A program made the translations under genes and the position numbers. Shown one piece after another: positions 9,129-18,649 of a stretch of 64,000 bases of DNA. The notes beneath the pieces are model-generated. The model ran no database searches. It saw only the letters and a program-made list of their open reading frames with translations, and was not told the origin of the DNA. The DNA is taken from assembly GCF_009601015.1 (NCBI RefSeq), contig NZ_WITJ01000001.1, forward strand, positions 124,001 through 188,000, written 5' to 3'. This DNA is from Lactococcus hircilactis (lineage in GTDB: Bacteria; Bacillota; Bacilli; Lactobacillales; Streptococcaceae). The first letter of the stretch is position 1, and each line of letters starts with the position of its first letter.

Positions 9129-9175
9129 ATGATAGATTAACGATTTGAGAGAGCCTCTTTTAACCAATAAAATTT

Positions 9176-10243
9176 TTATTTATTCATTTTAAATTGAAGA
9201 TAATAATCATTATAAACCCCTGTCCAATAAGGATTAAGATTTGTATATGCTTCATCATCTTTAATTTTTGATGTTTCTGGATAATATTCTTTATCTTGAC
9301 GCAAAGCTTTTGGTAAAAGTGCTTTTGCTTTTAAATTAGGGGTTGAATAGCCCACCCATTGTGCATTACTTGCTGCATTTTTAGGATTTTGCATAAAATT
9401 AATGAACGCATAAGCGGCTTTGACATTTTTTGCGGTTTTAGGAATGGCGAGATTATCATACCAAATGTTCGTTCTTTCAGGGATAACATAATGCAAGTGC
9501 GCATTAGTTGAAGTCATTTCTTGCGCTTGTCCAGAATAAACGACGGCCATCGGTGTTTCATTATTAATCATATAATTCATCACTTCATCGCCCAATATTG
9601 CCTTTATATTTGGAGTCAATTCGAGTAAACGATGATAAGCTTTTGTAATTTGCTTTTGATCCGTAGAATTAACAGAATACCCTTGTTCTAACAGCCCCAT
9701 CCCAATGACATCTCTAGTATCATCTGTCAGAATGATACTATTTTTATATTTCTTATCCCATAAATCACTGAATTTCGTTGGCGGGGTTTTGATATAAAGA
9801 TCATTATAAACAATCCCTAAAGTTCCCCAAAAATAAGGAAGAGAATACTGATTCCCTCGATCAAAACTGGGATTGAGCAATTTTGGATCATCATCACTCA
9901 ACCCTTTAATTTTGGAATGATCGAGCTTAATTAAAAGATTTTCTTTTGCTAATTTTTGAACCATATAATCTGATGGAACTACAATATCATACCCTGTCCC
10001 ACCTTGTCTCACTTTGGCATACATTGCTTCGTTTGAATCAAAAGTCATGTAATTCACATGATAACCCGATTCTTTTTCAAACTTTGTAATTAAATCTGGG
10101 TTGATGTACTCGCCCCAATTAAAAATTGTTAATGTATTGTCACTTGTTTTCGTTCCGCCTTTTGAAGCTAATTTGAGGCTACTCAAACCAAGAACAACTG
10201 TAATTGAAATTATTCCAATAAGGAAATAAAGTATTTTTTTCAT
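9176..10243 (-). CDS. potD: Spermidine/putrescine ABC transporter, substrate-binding protein
   Basis: 355 residues. One N-terminal hydrophobic segment (about residues 3-22) is followed by a periplasmic-binding-protein fold with NWGEYINPDLI, TFDSNEAMYAKV, YDIVVPSDYMV and the polyamine-site aromatic region NIWYDNLAIPKTAKN. No lipobox cysteine is present, so it is probably held by its uncleaved N-terminal anchor, as in streptococcal PotD. It is last of potABCD; a copy of the 20-bp palindrome fills the gap from potC. It captures extracellular spermidine or putrescine. Confidence 0.93.
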   Translation of the reverse strand: MKKILYFLIGIISITVVLGLSSLKLASKGGTKTSDNTLTIFNWGEYINPDLITKFEKESGYHVNYMTFDSNEAMYAKVRQGGTGYDIVVPSDYMVQKLAKENLLIKLDHSKIKGLSDDDPKLLNPSFDRGNQYSLPYFWGTLGIVYNDLYIKTPPTKFSDLWDKKYKNSIILTDDTRDVIGMGLLEQGYSVNSTDQKQITKAYHRLLELTPNIKAILGDEVMNYMINNETPMAVVYSGQAQEMTSTNAHLHYVIPERTNIWYDNLAIPKTAKNVKAAYAFINFMQNPKNAASNAQWVGYSTPNLKAKALLPKALRQDKEYYPETSKIKDDEAYTNLNPYWTGVYNDYYLQFKMNK

Positions 10244-10282
10244 TTTTATTCTTCCTTATGCAAATGCCAACTTCTTTTTCAT

Positions 10283-10302
10283 TTCTGTCAGTACTGACAG
10301 AA
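10283..10302. repeat. Iterated palindrome copy (potC-potD gap)
   Basis: Perfect TTCTGTCAGTACTGACAGAA. It lies inside the pot transcript just after potC, where it could form an 8-bp hairpin with a GUAC loop and modulate downstream potD expression. Confidence 0.9.
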
Positions 10303-10306
10303 AATA

Positions 10307-11107
10307 TTAAGTCAAATTTGGCGCTTTTCCAGCAGTATCTGAATCCTTCATAATATAATAATAACCTATCACAAGCAAAATTGAAAAGAGAAATACAATT
10401 GCAGACAGGGCATTAATTTCAAGAGAAATTCCTTCGCGCGCACGACTGTAGATTTCAACAGACAAAGTTGTAAAATCATTTCCAGTGACAAAGAAAGTCA
10501 CCGCAAAATCATCCAATGAATATGTAAAGGCCATAAAGAATCCAGCAATAATCCCTGGGGTTAAATACGGAAGCACTACTTCTTTGAGCGTTTGAAAACG
10601 TGTTGCCCCCAAATCATAAGCAGCATCCATCAATGATTTATCCATTTCCTGATAAAGTGGCATCACCATCAAGACAACAATTGGAATCGAGAATGCAATA
10701 TGACTAAGCAAAACAGAAATAAATCCTAACTGCATCCCAATCACCGTAAATAAAATTAAGAAACTTGCCCCAATAACAACATCAGGTGACACCATCAAAA
10801 CATTATTCAGACTCAACAATGTATCACGTCTTCGTCCTTTTCTTGTCTCAATATATATCGCTCCGATTGTCCCAATCAAAGTAGCAATCAATGAACTTAA
10901 AAACGCTAAAAAGAACGTCTGCACGACAATCAAAATTAAGCGACTGTCTTCAAATAAGGTTTGATAATTCGCCAAAGTAAACCCTGTAAATTTACTCATA
11001 TCACTTCCAGAATTGAAAGAATAGAAAATCAAAAAGAAGATGGGAACATATAATACAAGCATCACAACACCAAGATAAATTTTGCCAAAGGTATGTTTTT
11101 TTTCCAT
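10307..11107 (-). CDS. potC: Spermidine/putrescine ABC transporter, permease PotC
   Basis: 267-residue inner-membrane permease with six predicted helices. The ABC permease coupling motif is at DAAYDLGATRFQTLKEVVLP (about residues 155-174). The start is at ATG 11107 because AGGAGGGATAAT precedes it; a longer frame overlapping potB has no ribosome site. It forms the channel with PotB and is driven by PotA. Confidence 0.93.
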   Translation of the reverse strand: MEKKHTFGKIYLGVVMLVLYVPIFFLIFYSFNSGSDMSKFTGFTLANYQTLFEDSRLILIVVQTFFLAFLSSLIATLIGTIGAIYIETRKGRRRDTLLSLNNVLMVSPDVVIGASFLILFTVIGMQLGFISVLLSHIAFSIPIVVLMVMPLYQEMDKSLMDAAYDLGATRFQTLKEVVLPYLTPGIIAGFFMAFTYSLDDFAVTFFVTGNDFTTLSVEIYSRAREGISLEINALSAIVFLFSILLVIGYYYIMKDSDTAGKAPNLT

Positions 11108-11108
11108 A

Positions 11109-11900
11109 TTATCCCTCCTTCTTTTCTTTTGTAAGTCCCATAACCGCAAGCATCGCAAGGACTAACACCACAGCGATAGTTGAACCCATTCCCCAGTTTT
11201 GTGTCGTTAAAAAATGTTCTTCTACAGCGGTCCCTAACGTAATGACTTTATTTCCACCAATTAACCGTGTTAACATAAAAAGAGATAAACTTGGAATAAA
11301 AACAGCTTGAACTCCAGCTCTTACACCATTAAGTGACAACGGAAAGATCACGCGTGTAAATGTTTGCCACTTACTTGCTCCCAAATCAGAACTCGCAAAA
11401 ACCAAATGTTCATCCAAATCCTCCAACGCATTAAAAATAGGTAAAATCATAAACGGAATCGAAATATAAGAGGCCACAAAAATAAAACTGGCATCTGTAA
11501 ATAAAATTTGAGTTCGACCAATGCCAATAAATTGTAAAAAATTATTCACAGAACCATACTTCCCAAAAATTCCTATGAATGCATAAGCTTTCAATAACAA
11601 ATTAACCCAAGTGGGTAAAATAATCAACATCAGCCACATTTGTTTCATTTTTAGTTTTGTTAAAACATAAGCTGTCGGATAACTAATCAAAAGCGTCACA
11701 AGCGTGATAATTAAAGCATAGAGGACAGAATTCCACGTCATCATTAGATAAGTCCCGCTGCTAAAATAAGTCGCATAATTCAATAACGTGAACTGTCCAG
11801 AAAGATTAAAAAAACTTTGATAAATCAACATCGCCAGTGGAATGATCACAAATAGACCAATCCACAAGAAGTAAGGCAACGCATAAAGCCGTCTCATCAT
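11109..11900 (-). CDS. potB: Spermidine/putrescine ABC transporter, permease PotB
   Basis: 263 residues with six membrane spans and the permease EAA-like loop [21 protein letters not shown] near residues 175-195 (split motif). Its ATG overlaps the potA stop, and the AGGAGGTGAG ribosome site lies within the potA coding end, so translation is coupled to potA. It pairs with PotC to form the polyamine channel. Confidence 0.93.
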   Translation of the reverse strand: MMRRLYALPYFLWIGLFVIIPLAMLIYQSFFNLSGQFTLLNYATYFSSGTYLMMTWNSVLYALIITLVTLLISYPTAYVLTKLKMKQMWLMLIILPTWVNLLLKAYAFIGIFGKYGSVNNFLQFIGIGRTQILFTDASFIFVASYISIPFMILPIFNALEDLDEHLVFASSDLGASKWQTFTRVIFPLSLNGVRAGVQAVFIPSLSLFMLTRLIGGNKVITLGTAVEEHFLTTQNWGMGSTIAVVLVLAMLAVMGLTKEKKEG

Positions 11901-13168
11901 GCTTTCTCACCTCCTGAATTTTCCTCATCATCCATGGCTTCATGAAGATTTTCAAGTGTGTCTCCATCAGAATCAATCGCTTCTTGAACCACATCGTGAA
12001 CCGCTTCTTGTACTGTTTCTTTAAATTCAGCTTCTTCTTCAGCAATCATATTGGCGAGACCAACGGTTTGTTCCTCTTCTTCTACATACTCTTCAATCCG
12101 TGCATCAAACTCTTCTTCAGATTCGTTTAGTCGCATAATATGGATGGCTTCAGGTTCGAAATCAAGACCAACTGTCTCCCCAACAATTGCTTTATGTGTG
12201 GAGTGGATGAGCCATTCATTATCAAATGCATCATAAGCGACAATTTCATAATGAACTCCACGAAAAAGCTGTGTATCAACTTTGACATTAAATTTTCCTT
12301 CATTTGGCAATGTAAATTCAATATCTTCAGGTCTAATCACCACTTCAATGGCTTCGTTTTTTCGCATCCCACCATCGACGGCTTCGAATTGTTGCCCATT
12401 AAATTCGACTAAATAATCTTCAATCATTCGACCATTTAAAATATTTGATTCCCCAATAAAATCAGCAACAAAATGGTTAATAGGTTCATCATAAATGTCT
12501 GTAGGACTTCCTGATTGTACAATTTCGCCCTCATTCATGATAAAAATCCAATCTGACATCGCTAACGCTTCTTCTTGATCATGCGTCACAAAAATAAATG
12601 TGATGCCAAGACTTTGTTGAAGTTCACGCAGCTCATACTGCATGTCTTTTCTAAGTTTCATATCCAACGCAGATAAAGATTCATCAAGCAAAAGAACTTT
12701 TGGACGATCTACAATCGCGCGTGCGATAGCAACTCGCTGTTTTTGTCCCCCCGATAATTTACCAATCGATCGTTTTTCATATCCAGCCAGCTGAACCATC
12801 TCTAGTGCTTCTTTTACACGATTTTCAGTTTCTTTTTTCCCTACACCTTTAATCTTAAGTGCAAAAGCGACATTATCAAAAACGTTCATGTTAGGAAATA
12901 GGGCATAACTCTGAAAAATTGTATGCACATCACGTTTATTCGATGGTAAGTCATTAATTCGTTTTCCATCAAGAATTACATCACCACTCGTAGCATCAAG
13001 TAGTCCTGCAATAATATTTAAAATTGTGGATTTTCCAGATCCAGAAGCACCAAGAAGGGTATAAAATTTTCCTTCTTCAATTTCAAAACTAATATTTTTT
13101 AAAACTACTGTATCATTATCAAAATACGTTTTCGATACATTTTTAAATTCAATAATATTTTTTGCCAT
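11897..13168 (-). CDS. potA: Spermidine/putrescine ABC transporter, ATPase PotA
   Basis: 423 residues. ABC domain: Walker [10 protein letters not shown] (about 39-47), signature LSGGQKQR (about 139-146), Walker [14 protein letters not shown]-loop [14 protein letters not shown]-like regulatory domain follows (about 240-350). The last 70 residues form a very acidic tail (EEEEQ, EEEAEF, MDDEEN) longer than in enterobacterial PotA; its role is unknown. It is the first gene of the pot operon and is preceded by a 335-nt leader containing the shared structured RNA element and a terminator. Confidence 0.94.
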   Translation of the reverse strand: MAKNIIEFKNVSKTYFDNDTVVLKNISFEIEEGKFYTLLGASGSGKSTILNIIAGLLDATSGDVILDGKRINDLPSNKRDVHTIFQSYALFPNMNVFDNVAFALKIKGVGKKETENRVKEALEMVQLAGYEKRSIGKLSGGQKQRVAIARAIVDRPKVLLLDESLSALDMKLRKDMQYELRELQQSLGITFIFVTHDQEEALAMSDWIFIMNEGEIVQSGSPTDIYDEPINHFVADFIGESNILNGRMIEDYLVEFNGQQFEAVDGGMRKNEAIEVVIRPEDIEFTLPNEGKFNVKVDTQLFRGVHYEIVAYDAFDNEWLIHSTHKAIVGETVGLDFEPEAIHIMRLNESEEEFDARIEEYVEEEEQTVGLANMIAEEEAEFKETVQEAVHDVVQEAIDSDGDTLENLHEAMDDEENSGGEKA

Positions 13169-13203
13169 TTTGATGAATTACCCTTTTTCATTTCTTTAAA
13201 GTA

Positions 13204-13234
13204 CAATAAAACCAAGCGCCACTTACACTTGGTT
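13204..13234 (-). terminator. Leader terminator before potA (candidate expression platform)
   Basis: Minus-strand stem AACCAAGUG/CGCUUGGUU (9 bp, seven-base loop) followed by UUAUU, located between the structured leader and potA. The 5' arm CAAGUGU (13225-13231) can pair over seven bases, with one G-U, with aptamer strand ACGCUUG (13328-13334). A terminator/antiterminator switch is therefore possible. Confidence 0.72.
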
Positions 13235-13294
13235 ACATTCAATATCGTATTTTATACTACTGAAAAGCAGAATTATACCGAGCAGAGTCTTGTG

Positions 13295-13491
13295 CAGAAG
13301 AACTTTAAATACTCTTATTGATGCGCGCAAGCGTGTTTTCTTGGGTGAGGAATTAATCCCCATAGTTAAACTAACCGTTTAACTAATCAATAAGGCAACG
13401 AAAGTCGCCATTTTCGGCTTTTGACCCGGCTGTCCGGCTGGCCTTAGCTCTACCATCATCTAAAATTCAATGAGAGCGGTCAAATCTTCTG
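13295..13491 (-). ncRNA. Structured leader RNA, candidate polyamine-sensing riboswitch, copy A (pot operon)
   Basis: RNA on the minus strand, about 12 nt after the predicted start site. Closing stem P1: CAGAAGA (13485-13491) with UCUUCUG (13295-13301). P2: UUUGACC (13478-13484) with GGUCAAA (13420-13426). Hairpin GGCGAC-UUUC-GUUGCC (13394-13409). Long-range 9-bp stem CUUAUUGAU (13386-13394) with AUCAAUAAG (13314-13322). Variable hairpin AGUUAAAC/GUUUAACU (13364-13384). Conserved single-strand-like blocks are CGGACAGCCGG, CCCAAGAAA and ACGCUUGCGC. A second copy with compensatory changes precedes the speA operon at 39089. The function is inferred from the two polyamine operons it controls. Confidence 0.82.
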
Positions 13492-13509
13492 TAAGCACAG
13501 AATAATTTA

Positions 13510-13538
13510 ATTATAGCTTAAATTATTTTGAATTGCAA
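13510..13538 (-). promoter_or_regulatory. Promoter of the potABCD operon
   Basis: On the minus strand, TTGCAA (13538-13533), a 17-bp spacer, and TATAAT (13515-13510). The predicted start near 13503 places the structured leader at the very 5' end of the transcript. Confidence 0.8.
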
Positions 13539-13712
13539 GCACTACATTTTTTATTAATGCAATGCTTAATGTTTAACACAAATGAATTAAAAAAATAACT
13601 CAATTACATGGATTATCATACTTTCAAGTTTACTAAAGTATCATTTTCATAAATATAGTGTTTTTCTTATGTTTTTTTATGTAAAATGTCCATTTAATTT
13701 GTTCATCTTTTT

Positions 13713-13904
13713 TTATTCTTTCTCAGCAATTATATAATTAACGATGTTTATGATTGTTGAAAAAACAGCAAAAATAAGAATTATATATAAAACTAGTTTC
13801 GTGGGCTGTCTCACAGCATTCATTTGAGTTAATATCTCAAATAAAGAGATAACGACAATAAATACTTGTAACATAATATTTGTTAATAAAAATTTAAATT
13901 TCAT
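13713..13904 (-). CDS. Small two-span membrane protein
   Basis: 63 residues with two hydrophobic segments (about 6-27 and 37-58) and a charged C terminus; AAAGGAAAC precedes the ATG. No family is recognised. It follows the remnant of an ABC transporter ATPase by ten bases, so it was probably the last gene of a degraded transporter operon. It could be a surviving accessory protein or itself no longer functional. Confidence 0.5.
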   Translation of the reverse strand: MKFKFLLTNIMLQVFIVVISLFEILTQMNAVRQPTKLVLYIILIFAVFSTIINIVNYIIAEKE

Positions 13905-13914
13905 ATAGTTTCCT

Positions 13915-14055
13915 TTATTTTTTGTTTTTTATTTCTATTATTTTATCTAATCTATTTTTAACTGTAGTATTATGGGTAGCGATAATAATTATTTTTTTCT
14001 TGTCTAATATTTCTAATAATAAGTCTATCACTTTTATTCCTTTTTTAGATACTAT
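13915..14055 (-). pseudogene. C-terminal remnant of an ABC transporter ATPase
   Basis: In the frame read from 14055 to the stop at 13915 there is a 46-residue fragment containing IKVIDLLLEILDKKKIIIIATHN, here given by position, ending KIIEIKNKK. The IIIATHN stretch is the H-loop strand of ABC ATPases. The Walker A, signature and Walker B parts are missing and a stop lies just upstream. It is a truncated gene. Confidence 0.6.
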
Positions 14056-14265
14056 TTACTACAAGTTCAGTACATCATAAAACAAGATTCGTTACAAATT
14101 TCCTATGTAAGTTTAAATTAAGTTAGTCATCAAGATTACGAAAAAGATATCACAAAATTCTAAACTTGTGGTTAAGCAACAGCAAATAGAAAAGAGATGT
14201 AAGATTAAGAAAATAAAATACATCTCTCAAATATAATGATATAATAAAAAGAAAAGGAAAAAATT

Positions 14266-15042
14266 ATGATCTTTCTTTCTGCTGTACTTATTTTATGCTG
14301 TCTGTGGTATTTATTAAAATTCTTAGCTCATTTTTCATTAAAAATTCATGATCTCGTGCGCAAACTGTCGCTTTACACTCTTTTTCTTGCAAAGTGGTTA
14401 CAATCTGCTCCAGCAACGTTTACTTATACTGCTATTTTTTGTGCGTTCACACTTGTTCAAGGTACGACACCACAACGTTTGATTAATATCATCACAAATC
14501 ATTCTTCAACCAGTATTGCAAGATTTTCCAATCGTCCGATTTCAGTATTTTTTGATAGTGCGTTTTGGGTTGCTGATCATGGTGCAGGATTGATCCTCTA
14601 CGTGGTGATTTTTTGGACCGTCATTGCTTGGGCGGAGCGAAAATATGGCTCACCTAGAATTATATTTATCACTCTTTCAGGTCATATTTTAGCAAGTATT
14701 GCGACCATTTTTATTGAACTTTGGGCGATTAACAGTGGACGCGCTCCAAGCTCTCTTGCGATGGCAACCGATGTGGGTGTTTCATATATTCTTGTTGCAG
14801 GATGTGCTGCAGCAATCCTTTTGATGAAAAAAGGAATGTTTTGGTTAAGTCTTATCTCATTAGGGGCATTTATTTTATTCCCCATTATTTTTGAACACAG
14901 CATTTGGGATATGGGACATCTTTTTGCAACAGTGATCGGGTTTATATTTGCAAAGTTGTTGCTGTCTCTCTCTCCGATTAGAAAGGTTAGCTCGCCTCGT
15001 GAATTATTTGAAAAGTGTCGTGCTGAACTTTCCAACTTATAA
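14266..15042 (+). CDS. Rhomboid-like membrane protein
   Basis: 258 residues with about six membrane helices. The central and C-terminal parts resemble rhomboid-fold proteins: SGHILASIATIF, the ATDVGVSYILVAG segment at the place of the catalytic GxSx motif, and GHLFATVIGF with a histidine in the last helix. The canonical GxSG is replaced by GVSY, so proteolytic activity is uncertain. The gene overlaps the convergent DUF998 gene by 56 bp at the 3' end. AAAAGGAAAA precedes the ATG. Confidence 0.62.
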   Translation: MIFLSAVLILCCLWYLLKFLAHFSLKIHDLVRKLSLYTLFLAKWLQSAPATFTYTAIFCAFTLVQGTTPQRLINIITNHSSTSIARFSNRPISVFFDSAFWVADHGAGLILYVVIFWTVIAWAERKYGSPRIIFITLSGHILASIATIFIELWAINSGRAPSSLAMATDVGVSYILVAGCAAAILLMKKGMFWLSLISLGAFILFPIIFEHSIWDMGHLFATVIGFIFAKLLLSLSPIRKVSSPRELFEKCRAELSNL

Positions 15043-15616
15043 AAATCAACCAAATTCCACCAATAATGGCATTGATTTGCTGTCCTAAAGGTCCAACCAA
15101 TTGAGGAATCGCTCCAGCAACAAAAGATAAAAGTGTGGTCAAAACGAAAATTATCATCAGTACCATCAAAAGTTTACCACGATAGATGAGATAAGAAAAC
15201 ACCACTGCTAATAAGATAAAAAGTAAAGCAATTACGCTCAAGCCATCATGAATAAAAAGAAATGGTGCTTTGAAGGGGTTTGGAATTCCCTCACTATGAG
15301 GCAAATCTGAATAAGGAAAAAGTGCTGCTCCTGCTGTTGTTAGTCCAAATCCTGCAATGGAAATAAAAATCATAAAAAGACGATTGTCTTTTTTTTCATT
15401 GATTTTGTAGAGTCTAAACGCAAGAAAAAGGCAAAAAATGCCTGACAGAATATCCGTAAAGGTAAAGAGAAAATGATAGGGTTGATCAAGTGCTGAAAGG
15501 CCACTTAATAAACTGGAATTTACAACTTTGGGATTAAGCCAAATCGCTATCAGCCACGCGTTGTATAATAAAGCAATTAGCGTTGCAAGTCCGATTAAAA
15601 AACTATTTTTTTTCAT
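14987..15616 (-). CDS. DUF998 family membrane protein
   Basis: 209 residues, about six transmembrane helices with the DUF998 pattern: a GLSALDQPYHFLF loop after helix one, AAALFPYSD in the middle, and FIHDGLSVIALL (HDG) following. The family has no firm function. I place the start at ATG 15616 (MKKNSF), overlapping the mprF end by 14 bp; an in-frame ATG at 15637 is possible. It is likely co-transcribed with mprF and converges on the rhomboid-like gene. Confidence 0.7.
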   Translation of the reverse strand: MKKNSFLIGLATLIALLYNAWLIAIWLNPKVVNSSLLSGLSALDQPYHFLFTFTDILSGIFCLFLAFRLYKINEKKDNRLFMIFISIAGFGLTTAGAALFPYSDLPHSEGIPNPFKAPFLFIHDGLSVIALLFILLAVVFSYLIYRGKLLMVLMIIFVLTTLLSFVAGAIPQLVGPLGQQINAIIGGIWLIFISWKVQHDTFQIIHEAS

Positions 15617-18356
15617 GATTGAGGGATGCTCCTTCATCAGATGAATTTTGACTTAGTGTAATTTCTGTCATTGTGAACGCAGGTAAGCCATAAGTTAGTG
15701 CTGATTTAAGTGCACTACTTGCTGTGTCATTCAATGCTGGATCTGGAAAAACATCGGAGATATCAATTATCATTTCGTCATCCACAAAATCATTAAGCAA
15801 TTGGCGTGTTTTTTCTTTGCTTTGATAAGCTAAAAGCACGGTTACTTTTAATTCTTGAACAAAAAATACTTGATCAAATCCCAGAGATAATGCTAGAAAA
15901 TCTAGTGGTTCAACTTCGACAAAATCATGTAAGATCAATGATTTTCGTAAGTTCGATAATTGTGCTGTTACTTTGATCAACGTGGCTTGAAGATCCTTTT
16001 TATCATCAGTCAACTCAACCAATGTCTTAGTAAGCATCTTCCAAGAGTGGACACGTAAACTTAATTCACCAGTCTGTGTTCTCATCAGAACGCCCGTCAC
16101 GCGCACACGATCGCCAACAGTGACATCTTTTTTCCAGACAGCAAAGCTTTCAAGACGATTTTCAGCTTCTGAGTAGTCATTGATCAGATCACGTTTTAAG
16201 ACGAGTTGGATTTTTGATTGATGGTCTGATAAATCTGCAAAAAACATCGCCCCACGTCCACGTAAGCTGATTATTTTTCCTTGAATCGAATGTTCATTTT
16301 CATCAAAATCTATGGTATTTTCATACTTTAATCGAAGTATTTCAATCGCTTCACACTCCGTGTCAAGGAGGCTAAATGCTGGAATTCCAATTTGTTTGAG
16401 ATCGTTTAATTTTTGAAGTGCACTATCATCTAATGTATTTTCTTTCATTAATTCGAGGCGCTTTTTTTCCTCAATTTGATGGACTTTTTTTATAAAATCG
16501 GATTTTTTCCACCATACATTTTCAATTCTCTGATCATAATTCCGAACAAAAAAGTGTTTTATTTTTGACGCAATATTGGTTGGCACAAAACCTTCTGCTT
16601 GCCCAATCGCTAAAAGCACTGAGGTGAGCGATCCTCCATTGTCATAACAAATGTAACGTGTGCGCCATTCTGGAAGATAAATATCATTTGAGCGATAGAG
16701 TGATTCAAGCTGATACCACCGAGAGAAAAATTTCATAACGGTACGTGCTGCTTTATCAAGAGGGTTCGCTTGAAGGGTTTCACCGTTAATAAAGAATTGA
16801 CGTGCGGCAGCAAAATTTAAGCTGATTTCACTCAAGCCTTTTTCTTTTCCTGCTTCAATCAAACTGGTAATCATAAATGTTACCACACCATTCATCGCAT
16901 CAGGCGCTCGTCGCATACTGTCCAGTGAAAGTTTATCGGTACCAACGGGTACAAAAGAAAGGATGCCTTGATAATTTCCAACGGCATTTGTTGCTGTGAC
17001 AATCATCACTTGTTGATCTGTAGGATCACCAAAACGACTAGAGGTCATAGAATATCCTCGCTCATCTCCGTTTCTCCATTTTTCAGTGAGTTGCGTTAAT
17101 TCGTTGAGTTCTTCAGTTGAAAGATCTGCTTGACGTCTGATTTGAATTTGATAGTTTTCCCGCTCTGCACGGCGCATCACTTGCGCTACATCGTGCATTC
17201 CTGGATTTTCCGTAGAAAAATCATGGACAAGAACGACGGCTTCATCTCCAAATACCGTTGCATTAAGTCCTAATTGGGTATAGAGTTTTGTCGCTACTTC
17301 TGAGGATCCAACTACAGCTGGTGTCCAACCTTGTGCGCGAGCAAGTTTTAAGAATGCTTCTATTGCACTTTTCCACGATTTTTCTTCTCCAATTGGGTCG
17401 CCACTGGCTAATAAAACATCACCAAAAAGATGATATGTGATTGCAGCTTTTCCATTTTTTGAAAAAATGGCTTTTTTATCTCTTCGCGTCGCAAAATAGG
17501 CCAAAGAATCCTGAGTACCGTAATCTAAAATTAATTGACGAATGGCGAGTTCTTGTTTTGCGTTTGATGAAAGTTCACGTTGATTGGATCGCGTGAACAT
17601 TAAAAATGCAGTGATAAATCCAAACAACATGATGACTGAGATTGTTGTGCTAACCCAAATGTTGTTTCCTGAACTATAAGTAAAAAGATTTTGTCCAAAA
17701 GGGAGAAGGTAACGAAAATCGCTCACGGATTCCCTAAAAACATAGAGCATCCGTTGTCCCAAACTGACGGAACCATGGAACGATAAATATGAAACAATGA
17801 GTCCAAAGAAGTTGGAAAAAACGAATCCTCCGATGGCAACAATAATTGCTTTTCCCCACGTTCCGTTGATTATCTTGGTTGGAAAAGCATGACGTGAAAG
17901 TATCATGATGAACGCAGTTCCAAGTGAAACGAGAACCCCTAAAATAACAAATAAGAGCGATAAAATCGAAAATTGAGACAATTCAAGAGATTCTTTTGTG
18001 ACATATCCTGTCCAATAAGACAGTAAAAAAATGAGTCCAAAAAGAACAAACGCTAATTGAAAATAAATCACTTCAATCCATAACGCTAATCTTCTTCGAT
18101 GACGAATTGAACTTGCTAAAATAAACAGAACAATCGCATTGAAAATGCTAAAATCAGTCGGTAGGGCAAAGAGATATAAAAATCCTGAAATTAGTTTTTG
18201 TACTGGTGGCATTAGCCAGCCCATAATCCCAACAATCAAAGCGTAAATGGACGCGAATTGCACTAACCATCCCAAAAACTTCGCTGCCGTTTCTTGCCAA
18301 GCATTGATTGGTTTTGTTTTTTTGGATTTTATTTTTTTTGTCTTTTCATTTTTCAT
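15603..18356 (-). CDS. mprF: Phosphatidylglycerol lysyltransferase/flippase with LysRS-like C-terminal tail
   Basis: About 917 residues from ATG 18356 (a TTG at 18425 is also in frame). The N-terminal half has about seven membrane spans. A DUF2156 GNAT-like synthase domain (about 260-600) contains YFATRRDKKAIFS, RNGDERGYSM, FVPVG and SLNFAAARQFF. This makes lysyl-phosphatidylglycerol from lysyl-tRNA and lowers surface charge, giving resistance to cationic peptides. Unusually, an OB-fold follows (SIQGKIISLRGRGAMFF, KDVTVGDRVRVTGVL), then a short stretch like the beginning and very end of class II lysyl-tRNA synthetase with the catalytic core missing. The layout recalls actinobacterial LysX but is shortened. 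Confidence 0.85.
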   Translation of the reverse strand: MKNEKTKKIKSKKTKPINAWQETAAKFLGWLVQFASIYALIVGIMGWLMPPVQKLISGFLYLFALPTDFSIFNAIVLFILASSIRHRRRLALWIEVIYFQLAFVLFGLIFLLSYWTGYVTKESLELSQFSILSLLFVILGVLVSLGTAFIMILSRHAFPTKIINGTWGKAIIVAIGGFVFSNFFGLIVSYLSFHGSVSLGQRMLYVFRESVSDFRYLLPFGQNLFTYSSGNNIWVSTTISVIMLFGFITAFLMFTRSNQRELSSNAKQELAIRQLILDYGTQDSLAYFATRRDKKAIFSKNGKAAITYHLFGDVLLASGDPIGEEKSWKSAIEAFLKLARAQGWTPAVVGSSEVATKLYTQLGLNATVFGDEAVVLVHDFSTENPGMHDVAQVMRRAERENYQIQIRRQADLSTEELNELTQLTEKWRNGDERGYSMTSSRFGDPTDQQVMIVTATNAVGNYQGILSFVPVGTDKLSLDSMRRAPDAMNGVVTFMITSLIEAGKEKGLSEISLNFAAARQFFINGETLQANPLDKAARTVMKFFSRWYQLESLYRSNDIYLPEWRTRYICYDNGGSLTSVLLAIGQAEGFVPTNIASKIKHFFVRNYDQRIENVWWKKSDFIKKVHQIEEKKRLELMKENTLDDSALQKLNDLKQIGIPAFSLLDTECEAIEILRLKYENTIDFDENEHSIQGKIISLRGRGAMFFADLSDHQSKIQLVLKRDLINDYSEAENRLESFAVWKKDVTVGDRVRVTGVLMRTQTGELSLRVHSWKMLTKTLVELTDDKKDLQATLIKVTAQLSNLRKSLILHDFVEVEPLDFLALSLGFDQVFFVQELKVTVLLAYQSKEKTRQLLNDFVDDEMIIDISDVFPDPALNDTASSALKSALTYGLPAFTMTEITLSQNSSDEGASLNHEKK

Positions 18357-18649
18357 ATTTTTTTTCGATTCATTTTGGATTGTGGAGCGTATGCAATTAC
18401 TGAGTTTATTTTTTTTGATGAACAATCAAAAAAATTCGGGTATCATTCGTAATTCATAAAATTCGATTCTTACATTATAGCACATTAAATAAATAAAAAG
18501 ATTAAAAAAATGAGAATATAGCATCTCAAGTTTTTTTTTTAGTGAGCGTGATTGATGAGTTATTCTTGGCTCATTGTTCGTTTCAATGATTTCTCTTTGA
18601 GAGCTTCTATTTTTAGTCCTGTAAAATTCATTTTCTGACTTGAATTGAT

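Noticed and set aside
12140-12412. Plus-strand open frame inside potA
   Set aside because: Shadow of the potA coding frame with no ribosome site or family.
13295-13491. T-box or lysine/SAM-type riboswitch in the pot leader
   Set aside because: No T-box sequence, no S-box, SMK, L-box or RFN blocks; the conserved elements differ from those I know.
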